Source: Anaerolineales bacterium
Lineage (GTDB): Bacteria > Chloroflexota > Anaerolineae > Anaerolineales > Villigracilaceae
Direction of reading: 5' to 3'
DNA length: 30,682 bases
Assembly (NCBI GenBank): GCA_016928525.1
Contig: JAFGKO010000098.1
Span: forward strand, 1 to 30,682
Shown: piece after piece, positions 15,630-22,823 of the stretch
How positions within the stretch are numbered: the first letter of the stretch is position 1
Layout of the letters: each line of letters begins with the position of its first letter
Made by a program: the position numbers and the translations under genes
Notes under the pieces: generated by a model
Databases searched by the model: none
Told to the model about the DNA's origin: nothing
What the model saw: only the letters and a program-made list of their open reading frames with translations

Positions 15630-16862
15630 CTAGTCACCCATCGAAACCCAGGTCCCGCCGCCATCTGTAGTTTTGTACAGACCGTATCGCCCAGTCTGGT
15701 CGTAGGTCCAGACCCAGCCAGTGCGCGTGTTGACAAAGTCCATGCCCGCAAACGACTCGCCGAAGAGCATAGCGGAGCTGATCGTTTTCCAGGTTTGTGC
15801 GCCATCTGTAGTGACAAAAAACTGCTCGCCTGTCCAAAAGAAGCCATCAGAAGGAGAGACAAAATCCGCCGCGCCGGAGCCGGGCATAAAGGTGACGAAC
15901 TCCCAATTCACACCGCCATCGTGCGTAGCGTAGAAGCCGGTACGATAGGTCTCGCCCGTAAAACGGATGGGCAGGATGCCCTCATTCGATGTGATGAAAA
16001 TCGGGCCGCCGTCAATCGACACTTCGGTATTCTGCATGCCAGGCGCAGCCGGAAGGGTTTGCGGAGCCCAGGTTTGGCCGCCGTCGCTGGTTTTGAAAAG
16101 GTAAAAGGTTCCAGGGGCATAGACGACGCCACCCACCCAGGCGGTGCTCGCATCCAACGGGGTCAGGTTGTTCTTGAGGCCGCCCAGGGGCAGACTGTCG
16201 CCCGCGTTTTCCAGGTTGGGGTCGTTGGTGTAAGTTTGCGTCCAGGTCGCGCCGCCATCTTCGGTTCGGTAAATAGCAACTGCCATACTACCAGCGGCAA
16301 TCCCCAGAAAGGCCATCATCCATCCGGTGTCTTCATCGATGAAAGTCAGATCACCGCCGCCGAAGGGGACAGGGTAGACCGTCCAGGTGAGACCGCCGTC
16401 GCTGGTGCGATATAGCAGACCGGAGCCAGCCGGATCGCTCGCATCCGCTACCATGACCCAGGCCTGCGAGGCGCTCAAAAACGTGTTTGCGGTGCCATAG
16501 CCGAGTTCCGTCACCCCCTGTGGCGAGACGTTGTACCAGGTGGAGCCACCGTCAGTTGTGCGCAGGATGGCGGTATTGCTGATGGCCCAGCCGTCCAATT
16601 CGTTGAACATACGCAAGAAGGTGATACCCGGCGAGGATACAATCGGCGCAGCGACGGTTGGCGGTAGGAGCGTATCATCGGCATAAGGCGCGGGGGTATC
16701 GGTTGGGGCTTCCGTTTCCAAGTCAAATGCGGGCGCTTCAGTTGGAGATGCTGCTTGCGCTTCAGACGCGGGGGCAGCCTCAGGCGAGGGTAGAGGCGTT
16801 CCGAGCGCGGTGCAAGCTGACAGGATCAGACTCAAAACGATAAGAAAAAGTTTCCAACGCAT
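15630..16862 (-). CDS. YCF48-like beta-propeller lipoprotein
   Basis: The protein has 410 residues. The signal ends in ILSAC (lipidated C17) and an Ala/Pro/Thr-rich linker reaches about residue 70. Seven BNR/Asp-box-like repeats follow (for example RTTDGGSTW, RTSDGGLTW, RTEDGGATW, KTSDGGQTW, KTTDGGGTW), giving a propeller of the YCF48/photosystem II assembly type. No photosynthesis genes are nearby; in non-phototrophs such proteins are extracytoplasmic and of unknown role. AAGGAGA lies before the ATG. The gene is joined without a gap to the Gmad2-like lipoprotein gene. Confidence 0.85.
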   Translation of the reverse strand: MRWKLFLIVLSLILSACTALGTPLPSPEAAPASEAQAASPTEAPAFDLETEAPTDTPAPYADDTLLPPTVAAPIVSSPGITFLRMFNELDGWAISNTAILRTTDGGSTWYNVSPQGVTELGYGTANTFLSASQAWVMVADASDPAGSGLLYRTSDGGLTWTVYPVPFGGGDLTFIDEDTGWMMAFLGIAAGSMAVAIYRTEDGGATWTQTYTNDPNLENAGDSLPLGGLKNNLTPLDASTAWVGGVVYAPGTFYLFKTSDGGQTWAPQTLPAAPGMQNTEVSIDGGPIFITSNEGILPIRFTGETYRTGFYATHDGGVNWEFVTFMPGSGAADFVSPSDGFFWTGEQFFVTTDGAQTWKTISSAMLFGESFAGMDFVNTRTGWVWTYDQTGRYGLYKTTDGGGTWVSMGD

Positions 16863-16881
16863 TCACAGTCTCCTTTCCGCC

Positions 16882-16919
16882 AAAAATAGACGCGCCCCCA
16901 AAACAAATTGTTCCGTCTA
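16882..16919 (-). terminator. Weak terminator at the end of the Fe-S protein gene
   Basis: TAGACG and CGTCTA (16887-16892, 16914-16919) form a 6-bp stem with a long loop, followed by TTTTT on the minus strand. The stem includes the stop codon of the gene ending at 16917. Confidence 0.4.
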
Positions 16920-17999
16920 CATAACATTCGCTAAATTGATGCCCCGGTCGGCAGCGCGTTTCACACCCCATTCCTTGATGGTCTCTGGCGGCAGAAGCCG
17001 ATCTTCGTCAGGCCGCATTACCATGCCGAGCGCCTGGTTGGGACATTGCAAAACACATACGCCGCAACCTACGCAACGGACAGCATTGACCTGTACCACT
17101 GCATCGTCGCCCATCGCCAGCGCATCAAATTGACAATAGTCCAGGCAGGTTTCACAGCCGTTACATAACAACTCATCCACCTGGTTAACATAGGATGAGT
17201 GCGCAACCACGTTGGCGATGCCCACTTCCGCCATGCCGCGCAAGACACCGCATGAGCAGGTACAACAGTTACAAATATAGTGTATGCCCTTCTGGTTGTT
17301 ACTTACCGAGTGCACCAGCCCGGCCTCCGCAGCGCGTTTCAGGGTTCCCAGCGCCTCTTCGCGCGTCAGCGCACGGACGGTAGGATTGCCGTTGAAGGCC
17401 TCAGGCACATCGCTGAGGGTCATGCACACGTCCAACGGATGTTCGCACGGATCGCCAATGAGCGCCTTCTGTTTGCGACAGATACAATCGAGCACACCCC
17501 AGGCCTTGGCGCTATTGACCAGGTCGGAAGCGCTTTCGAACGGGCGGACTTCCATGTCCACCTTGATACTTTCGTTGACGGGAATGACGCGGTGCACCTG
17601 CGGTTTCACGCGCAAGACTTCGGTGAAGGCTTGTTTGTAATACTCTTCGAACAGGGCAGCCATTTCCTCATCCAGGTTCCCCACCTGCATCTCGTAAATC
17701 CCGACGACGAACGGCATCAGGCCATAGCCCAGGCCTGCTTCCGTTCGCCCGGCTGCGATCAGTCCTTTGCGCGCCATGCCTTTGAGCAAAGCCCGGACTT
17801 CGGCGGTAACTCTACCAAGGCGGTTTGCAACCTGCTCAGGCAACTCCTTCGTTAGCCGCAATTGGGAGGCCAATTCCGCTTCCTCGGGAGTAAATATCTT
17901 AGCCAACAGACGCAACTCCGCGCCATTCTCCGCTGGCGGGAAGCCGTTCGGCAACGCGTCCAGGCGCTCGGCTAGGTTTTTATATACACTTTTCTCCAT
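16917..17999 (-). CDS. Cysteine-rich 4Fe-4S dicluster protein with a winged-helix-like N-terminus
   Basis: The protein has 360 residues and no signal peptide. Residues 35-85 read like a winged helix (QVANRLGRVTAEVRALLKGM, then KGLIAAGR). Three cysteine groups follow: C172, C174, C185 and C192; a dense C243/C245/C246/C248/C250 cluster (YICNCCTCSCG); and two ferredoxin motifs (C279, C282, C285, C289 and C309, C312, C315, C319-P). The last two should bind 4Fe-4S clusters. Similar domain orders occur in uncharacterised anaerobe proteins. It could be an electron-transfer protein or a redox-responsive factor. It probably stands alone between a repeat and the YCF48-like gene. Confidence 0.85.
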   Translation of the reverse strand: MEKSVYKNLAERLDALPNGFPPAENGAELRLLAKIFTPEEAELASQLRLTKELPEQVANRLGRVTAEVRALLKGMARKGLIAAGRTEAGLGYGLMPFVVGIYEMQVGNLDEEMAALFEEYYKQAFTEVLRVKPQVHRVIPVNESIKVDMEVRPFESASDLVNSAKAWGVLDCICRKQKALIGDPCEHPLDVCMTLSDVPEAFNGNPTVRALTREEALGTLKRAAEAGLVHSVSNNQKGIHYICNCCTCSCGVLRGMAEVGIANVVAHSSYVNQVDELLCNGCETCLDYCQFDALAMGDDAVVQVNAVRCVGCGVCVLQCPNQALGMVMRPDEDRLLPPETIKEWGVKRAADRGINLANVM

Positions 18000-18024
18000 A
18001 CATCCACCTCCTCACTCCTTTGAT

Positions 18025-18120
18025 ATGTCATTGCGAGTGGAGCGAAGCAATCCCCGGTTTTGCAAGCATAATCTAAATAATGAGGAGATTGCTTCGTCGC
18101 TTCGCTCCTCGCAATGACAT
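18025..18120. repeat. Palindromic dispersed-type repeat between the Fe-S and thiolase genes
   Basis: ATGTCATTGCGAG (18025-18037) is exactly inverted at 18108-18120. The inner parts GAGCGAAGCAATC and GATTGCTTCG also pair imperfectly, making a long hairpin. The ATTGCGAG...GAAGCAATC pattern is a widespread bacterial intergenic repeat type. Its right end touches the thiolase stop codon (18120-18122). Its copy number in this genome cannot be judged from one window. Confidence 0.65.
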
Positions 18121-19346
18121 TAACTTCCAACCCACTCCACGATCGTGGCTTCGCCCTGGCCGACGCCCACGCACAATGTCGCCAGGCCGTAATACGGGCG
18201 TTCCTCTCCAGATGCCCGGCGCTTCATCTCGTACAACAGCGTGGTCAGGATGCGCGCGCCGGAGCAGCCCAACGGATGCCCCAAAGCAATCGCACCGCCG
18301 TTGACGTTGACAATCTCGGAGTCGAGCCCCAATTCCTTGATCACAGCCAGAGACTGCACTGCAAAGGCTTCGTTGAGCTCTACCAGACCGATGTCTTCCA
18401 GCTTAAGGCCAGCACGGTCGAGCGCCTTGCGCGTGGCATAGACCGGACCGATGCCCATGATGCGCGGGGGCACACCGGCCGCCGCCGAAGCCAACACACG
18501 CGCCAGCGGTTTGAGTCCCAACTCTTTGGCTTTTTCCTCGCTCATGATGAGCACCGCCGCCGCTCCATCGTTCAAACCAGACGAATTCCCGGCTGTGACC
18601 GTGCCGCCTTCCTTACGGAACGCAGGCTTCAGCCTGCCCAGCGATTCCAGGCTGGTATCACGACGCGGGCGTTCGTCAGTATTCACCAGGATCGGGTCGC
18701 CTTTGCGCTGAGGGATGACTACCGGGACGATCTCTTCGGCAAACTTACCACTGTCAATCGCAGCGATGGCAAGCTGGTTCGAACGCAAAGCAAAGGCATC
18801 CTGTTCCTCGCGCGTGATGTCGGGCATCATTTCGGCGATGTTCTCGGCGGTCTCGCCCATCTGCTCGGTGCCGTACATTTCTTTCATCTTCGGGTTGGGA
18901 TAACGCCAGCCGAGCGCGGTATCGTAGGCGGTCAAGTTACCCCACGGATAGCCGGATTCGGCCTTGGGCAGCGAGTAGGGCGCGCGCGACATAGACTCCA
19001 CGCCGCCCGCAATGAATACGTCTCCTTCACCGGCTTTGATCGCGCGCGCAGCCTGGTTGACTGCATTCAGTCCCGAAGCGCACAGACGGTTGAAAGTCAC
19101 GGCAGCCACTTCTACGGGCAGGCCTGCTAATAACGCCGCCATGCGCGCCACGTCCCGGTTGTCCTCCCCGGCCTGGTTGGCGCAGCCAAAATAGACTTCC
19201 TCGACCAAAGCAGGGTCGAGTTTGTTGCGTTCGAGGATGGTCCTTATAACGAGTGTAGCCAGATCGTCCGGGCGGACCGCGGCGAGCGCGCCTCCTAATG
19301 CGCCGATCGGCGTGCGAATAGCGTCAACGATGACAGGTACAGGCAT
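18120..19346 (-). CDS. Thiolase family acetyl-CoA C-acyltransferase
   Basis: The protein has 408 residues, a typical full-length thiolase. The nucleophile is C89 in [18 protein letters not shown]. Later motifs include [37 protein letters not shown] and the second catalytic cysteine in [27 protein letters not shown] resembles the degradative PcaF/FadA branch rather than the biosynthetic one, so it probably cleaves 3-oxoacyl-CoA in the cytosol. A GGAGG ribosome site precedes the ATG. No other beta-oxidation gene is adjacent. Confidence 0.93.
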   Translation of the reverse strand: MPVPVIVDAIRTPIGALGGALAAVRPDDLATLVIRTILERNKLDPALVEEVYFGCANQAGEDNRDVARMAALLAGLPVEVAAVTFNRLCASGLNAVNQAARAIKAGEGDVFIAGGVESMSRAPYSLPKAESGYPWGNLTAYDTALGWRYPNPKMKEMYGTEQMGETAENIAEMMPDITREEQDAFALRSNQLAIAAIDSGKFAEEIVPVVIPQRKGDPILVNTDERPRRDTSLESLGRLKPAFRKEGGTVTAGNSSGLNDGAAAVLIMSEEKAKELGLKPLARVLASAAAGVPPRIMGIGPVYATRKALDRAGLKLEDIGLVELNEAFAVQSLAVIKELGLDSEIVNVNGGAIALGHPLGCSGARILTTLLYEMKRRASGEERPYYGLATLCVGVGQGEATIVEWVGS

Positions 19347-19406
19347 GATCCCTCCAAAATTCAGTGAATGTTAGGGTGATTCTACCACTTCGCTAACTTA
19401 AACCTT

Positions 19407-19440
19407 GCCGCCCACCTGTGACAGGCGGGCGGCATTTTTG
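19407..19440. terminator. Strong GC-rich hairpin after the rhodanese gene
   Basis: Bases 19407-19433 form a hairpin of 11 paired bases with one mismatch and a 3-nt loop. It lies 44 bases past the stop of the leftward rhodanese gene and before the thiolase gene. The clear T5 tract is on the plus side; on the minus side only AAGGTTTAAG follows. It may terminate imperfectly or protect mRNA ends. Confidence 0.5.
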
Positions 19441-19476
19441 GAAACTTCTCGGAGGAGAATGAAGTTCACTTACATC

Positions 19477-21237
19477 TTAAGGAGCAGCATATTCTACTGC
19501 GGGATAGCCGGCGCTGACCCAGCCACCGAAGCCGCCCTTCAGGCTAGTGACGTTGGTATAACCATTGGTCAGCAGGATGGTCATGGCCATGGTGGAGCGG
19601 TGACCGCTGCCGCAGTAGATTGCGATCTCGGCATCCTTGTCGGTGGGCCACATGGCGGCGTCGACGACAAAGCTTTCCAGCGGGATATTCACCAGATACT
19701 GGCCTTCGGTCGCGATGACACCGTTCTCAGCTACTTCTTCTGCTGTGCGGACATCGATCAGGATCATGTCGGGTTTTTCGAGCAGTTCAGCGTTCAGATC
19801 CTCGGCAGCCTTGCCACCCCAGCCGGTTTCCTTGGCGATTTTGACGGCTGTATCGATGGGCGTCAGCAATCCTTCGCCAACCTGGACAACGTCCAGCACC
19901 ATGGGCTCGGGCAGGCCATCGGCAACCGGGTTTTCGTTGGCAACCCAATCAGCATAGGTAGTCTTCAAAGCGCGGACGTTTGTCCAGCCCATGGCTTGTA
20001 GCGCGGTCATGGCGATGGTCGCGCGCCAGCCGGTTCCACAGTAGGTCACAATCGGAGTGTCGAAAGCAGGCAGAAGGTCGATATGCTGCGCCAGTTCGTC
20101 CAAGGGAATATGAGCAGCGCCTTCGATGTGACCCTGTTCGGTCACTTCTTCTACACTGCGTACATCCAGAAGGAACGGAGGCGTATCGGTGGCCATCTCG
20201 GCCAACAGGTCTTCGGCTTTGACGGTGTTATAGCCGACCATGTTGCCGAGCATGCGGTTGTAATTGGAGCTCAGTGTCGGTACGCCGCCAACAGTGGCAT
20301 AACCGGCGGAGGCCCAGGCGCCAAACCCACCCTGCAGGCTGGTCACTTCATTGTAGCCATTGGCGAAGAGAATGGTCATCGCCATGGTGGAACGGTGCCC
20401 GCTGCCACAGTAGATAGCGATAGGGGCGTCCGTGGAGGGCCATTCGGCTTTGCGGGTGACAAATTCTTCCAGCGGGATGTAGACGACGTTCGGGGCATCA
20501 ATGGAACCCTTTTCATCCACTTCGGCCTGGGTACGAACATCAACGAGGATCAGGTCAGCATTCTCGACCAGTTCGGTGTTGAGGAGTTCGGCTGTGGTGA
20601 CGCCAAATTTGGTGCCATGATCTTTGATACCAACCAAGTAGGCGTCGGCAGCCGCGACCAGCAAGGGATCAGGCTCGGCAGCGTTGAGCGCGACAGCCTC
20701 GGGAAGGCCTTCGGCAACGGGATTCTCAGCAGCCATCCAGTCTTCGAACGTGGCTTTCAACGCGCGGACATCTGTCCAGCCCATGCCATAGAGCGCGGTC
20801 ATGGCGATAGTAGCGCGCCAGCCGGTCCCGCAGTAGGCTACGATGGGGGTGTCGAAGCCGGGCAGCAGGTCAATGTGCTGGGCCAGTTCGTTCAACGGAA
20901 TATGGGCAGCGCCTTCAATGTGACCCTGTTCGGTCACTTCTTCAACCGTGCGCACATCGAGGATGAACGGCGGGGCATCTTCCGTCATCTCGAGCAGCAA
21001 TTGGTCGGCCTTGATGGTGTTGTAACCGGTCATGTTTGCCAGCATGTCACCGAAGACACCGTCGAGATCGGCGACTTCTTCAACAACCGGTTCTTCGGCT
21101 ACGGGGGCTTCCTCAACCGGAGCGGCCGGCTCTTTTGCAACAGGGGCCTCTGCCACCGACGCTGCGGGAGCGCAAGCGCTGAATATCATGCTGAAGAGCA
21201 TCAGCAATACGAGAGGGAGGTACAGCTTTTTGGACAT
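19477..21237 (-). CDS. Lipoprotein with four rhodanese domains (A-B-A'-B')
   Basis: The protein has 586 residues from the ATG at 21237, supported by an AAGGAGA ribosome site; in-frame sequence up to 21303 overlaps the upstream gene. The signal ends in IFSAC (C22), so the protein is lipid-anchored outside the cytoplasmic membrane. An Ala/Pro/Glu-rich linker leads to four rhodanese domains, each with an intact six-residue active-site loop: C136 and C400 in CGTGWR, C277 and C542 in CGSGHR. Odd and even domains resemble each other, so a two-domain unit of about 264 residues was duplicated in tandem. Rhodaneses carry sulfane sulfur as cysteine persulfide. The gene follows a multihaem cytochrome by 37 nt, pointing to extracytoplasmic sulfur redox chemistry. 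Most rhodaneses have one or two domains. Confidence 0.93.
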   Translation of the reverse strand: MSKKLYLPLVLLMLFSMIFSACAPAASVAEAPVAKEPAAPVEEAPVAEEPVVEEVADLDGVFGDMLANMTGYNTIKADQLLLEMTEDAPPFILDVRTVEEVTEQGHIEGAAHIPLNELAQHIDLLPGFDTPIVAYCGTGWRATIAMTALYGMGWTDVRALKATFEDWMAAENPVAEGLPEAVALNAAEPDPLLVAAADAYLVGIKDHGTKFGVTTAELLNTELVENADLILVDVRTQAEVDEKGSIDAPNVVYIPLEEFVTRKAEWPSTDAPIAIYCGSGHRSTMAMTILFANGYNEVTSLQGGFGAWASAGYATVGGVPTLSSNYNRMLGNMVGYNTVKAEDLLAEMATDTPPFLLDVRSVEEVTEQGHIEGAAHIPLDELAQHIDLLPAFDTPIVTYCGTGWRATIAMTALQAMGWTNVRALKTTYADWVANENPVADGLPEPMVLDVVQVGEGLLTPIDTAVKIAKETGWGGKAAEDLNAELLEKPDMILIDVRTAEEVAENGVIATEGQYLVNIPLESFVVDAAMWPTDKDAEIAIYCGSGHRSTMAMTILLTNGYTNVTSLKGGFGGWVSAGYPAVEYAAP

Positions 21238-21274
21238 TTTGTTCTCCTTAATTGGGTTATTAATATTGTGCCGC

Positions 21275-22414
21275 TTAGCGAGCAGCGGGAACTTCCTCAA
21301 CAATCACATCGAGATTGGCATTTAATTCCTCGGAAGTGACTTTGTCTGCTGTCAGGAAAATATCGGAATTCCCATGGCAGTTGTTGCAAGATTCGTTCTG
21401 TGGTGTTATGCGCTGGATATTATGCGGAGTGGCATAGGCCCAGGTAGGCAGCGTATCAAAGTTGGACAACAGGTTTTCACCGTAGTAGGCATAACTCTGG
21501 GTATCGATGGGAATATGCCGGACCGTCACATATTCATAAGGACGGTGGTAGTTCTGATCGGGGTTACGTCCAATGAAGAAGGTCGAATATGTAGCCTGCG
21601 TCTCGAAGAATGGATTGCCCGTCTTTTCACTGATGGCGACATGGCAGCCGTCACAACTAGTATAGGAGATGGAGTGACATACCTGGCAGGCCAATTTATC
21701 ACCATGCAGCGTGTGTTGCAGAACCTGATCCTCATCTGTCCCCACCTGCTCATGACAGGTTTCGCAAGCAGGCACCTGTGCCCCGGCATAGCGGTTGGCG
21801 CTACTGATGAGAGCGGCATCTTGCGGCGTGCTATGGCATTCGGTACAGGCCGCTGTGGAATCGTGCATTTCCGTCCCGGCATGGCAGTCTGTGCACTTCA
21901 TCCGCCCGGCGCGAAAGTGTACATCGCTGGAAAGACCCTCGTTTTTGCCCAGGTATTCATTGCCAACCCGGCTGCCATGACAGGCTGTACAGTTACGGGT
22001 CATTGAGGGGGTCTTTTCAATCACATGTCCACTGATCAGCCCGCCGCCCACGGAGTTGGGCTGACTGATGTGGCAATCGCCACAGGTAGTATGACAACTG
22101 GCGCAATGATTGCCGAACATGGTGGTCAGAGCTGCGTGGTCTTCAGGAGTTGAACGCGCGTCCAATGCGGTCCAATATCCTTCTTGTGTAGAATGTAGGC
22201 TGGCTGCAAAGGCATGATCCGTATCTACATGGCAAGTCTCGCAAATACGTGTTTTACCCGTGCTGGGGTTCGCAATTATGTCTGCGTGCGCGGCTTCCTT
22301 TTCGGGGGCCTGTACCCCGCCATGACAGAACATGCACTCGATCTGGCCGTGAATATCAGCGTAGAAATCTTCCTGCGAAACAAGAACTTTCTCCCATGGC
22401 TCCAACGGAGCCAC
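21275..22414 (-). CDS. Multihaem c-type cytochrome, 11-haem part (in frame after a UGA stop)
   Basis: The open frame encodes 379 residues with eleven CXXCH haem motifs (CMFCH, CETCH, CASCH, CGDCH, CTACH, CTDCH, CTECH, CETCH, CQVCH, CDGCH, CNNCH). CASCH and CGDCH are almost adjacent, as in tightly packed haem wires. It has no signal peptide, and its only early start is GTG at 22414. Haem is attached outside the membrane, so this part cannot mature alone. It continues the frame of the upstream lipoprotein ORF, interrupted only by UGA at 22426-22424. With the stop read through or reverted it gives a 12-haem lipoprotein of about 460 residues. Possible roles are electron delivery to or from sulfur compounds. 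The terminal reductase family was not recognised. The rhodanese gene follows in the operon. Confidence 0.8.
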   Translation of the reverse strand: MAPLEPWEKVLVSQEDFYADIHGQIECMFCHGGVQAPEKEAAHADIIANPSTGKTRICETCHVDTDHAFAASLHSTQEGYWTALDARSTPEDHAALTTMFGNHCASCHTTCGDCHISQPNSVGGGLISGHVIEKTPSMTRNCTACHGSRVGNEYLGKNEGLSSDVHFRAGRMKCTDCHAGTEMHDSTAACTECHSTPQDAALISSANRYAGAQVPACETCHEQVGTDEDQVLQHTLHGDKLACQVCHSISYTSCDGCHVAISEKTGNPFFETQATYSTFFIGRNPDQNYHRPYEYVTVRHIPIDTQSYAYYGENLLSNFDTLPTWAYATPHNIQRITPQNESCNNCHGNSDIFLTADKVTSEELNANLDVIVEEVPAAR

Positions 22415-22426
22415 ATCGCCACCTCA
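22398..22426 (-). other. In-frame UGA followed by a hairpin, inside the cytochrome gene
   Basis: The UGA (22426-22424) interrupts an otherwise continuous frame. After 11 nt comes a 15-nt perfect hairpin, GGCTCC-GTT-GGAGCC (22412-22398). The simplest reading is a nonsense mutation or base-call error in a glycine-rich linker (Val-Gly-stop-Gly-Gly-Asp). A hairpin at this distance, with G and U in its loop, also resembles the placement of a bacterial SECIS upper stem, but the bulged U of E. coli-type elements is not seen. Confidence 0.45.
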
Positions 22427-22666
22427 GCCAACCCCCGATGATTCTTCTTCAACCACTTCTTCCAGTTTGGCTGTGGCAATCAATTGTTCTTTATCGGTAT
22501 GGCATGAAAGGCAGTAATTCTCCTCAACCACCAGCTCTTCTGTCGGCCTGGCGGTCGGAGCTACTGCTGTTTCGGTCGGAACTGGTTCTTCTGGTGTTGC
22601 TTCTTGACACCCGGTCAAGAGCAGCAGCAGGAAAGTTGCAAGAAAAACTGGCCAAATTTTTCGCAT
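22424..22666 (-). CDS. Signal peptide and first haem of the multihaem cytochrome lipoprotein
   Basis: The ATG at 22666 follows a GAGGAGG ribosome site and gives 80 residues. These are a lipoprotein signal ending LLTGC (C20), a Pro/Thr/Glu linker, one haem motif CLSCH (C52, C55, H56) and an acidic segment ending SSGVG before UGA. The following 11-haem ORF is in the same frame. This looks like the N-terminus of one long cytochrome rather than a separate monohaem protein, because the region after CLSCH holds no axial-ligand domain. In-frame codons back to 22759 lie upstream of the ribosome site and are rejected. Confidence 0.8.
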   Translation of the reverse strand: MRKIWPVFLATFLLLLLTGCQEATPEEPVPTETAVAPTARPTEELVVEENYCLSCHTDKEQLIATAKLEEVVEEESSGVG

Positions 22667-22739
22667 TTTTCTTCTGCCTCCTCGTACAGTATTCGTACTT
22701 TTATTCACAAGTTTAATCGGCGCAGTGTCATAAATAAAA

Positions 22740-22753
22740 GTGATAAATATCAC
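22740..22753. promoter_or_regulatory. Crp/Fnr-type palindrome upstream of the cytochrome operon
   Basis: GTGATAAATATCAC has half-sites GTGAT and ATCAC separated by 4 nt, the architecture bound by Crp/Fnr-family regulators (TGAT-N4-ATCA core). A weak -10 candidate (TTAAAC, 22716-22711) would put the site near -42, the usual activating position. It suggests control by oxygen, NO or a related signal. Confidence 0.5.
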
Positions 22754-22783
22754 GTGCAAAGAAAGAATTTCCTATGTATAAAT

Positions 22784-22798
22784 ATAAGTGTTACTTAT
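22784..22798. promoter_or_regulatory. LysR-type dyad operator
   Basis: ATAAGT-GTT-ACTTAT is a perfect 15-bp inverted repeat 26 bases before the LysR start codon, in the intergenic region shared with the divergent cytochrome operon. It contains the T-N11-A spacing typical of LysR recognition sites. Autoregulation and control of the operon are inferred. Confidence 0.5.
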
Positions 22799-22823
22799 GT
22801 GAATGCTTTCACAAGGAGGTTCT

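Noticed and set aside
18114..19130. 338-codon plus-strand open frame
   Set aside because: It is antisense to the thiolase, which has complete active-site motifs.
20083..21339. Long open frame of 418 codons on the plus strand
   Set aside because: It is antisense to the four-rhodanese gene, whose motifs, signal peptide and ribosome site are clear. The translated text has no domain and the frame is open because of codon bias.
22803..22823. Earlier ATG (22803) for the LysR gene
   Set aside because: The AAGGAGG ribosome site lies between it and the ATG at 22824, so the downstream start is used.
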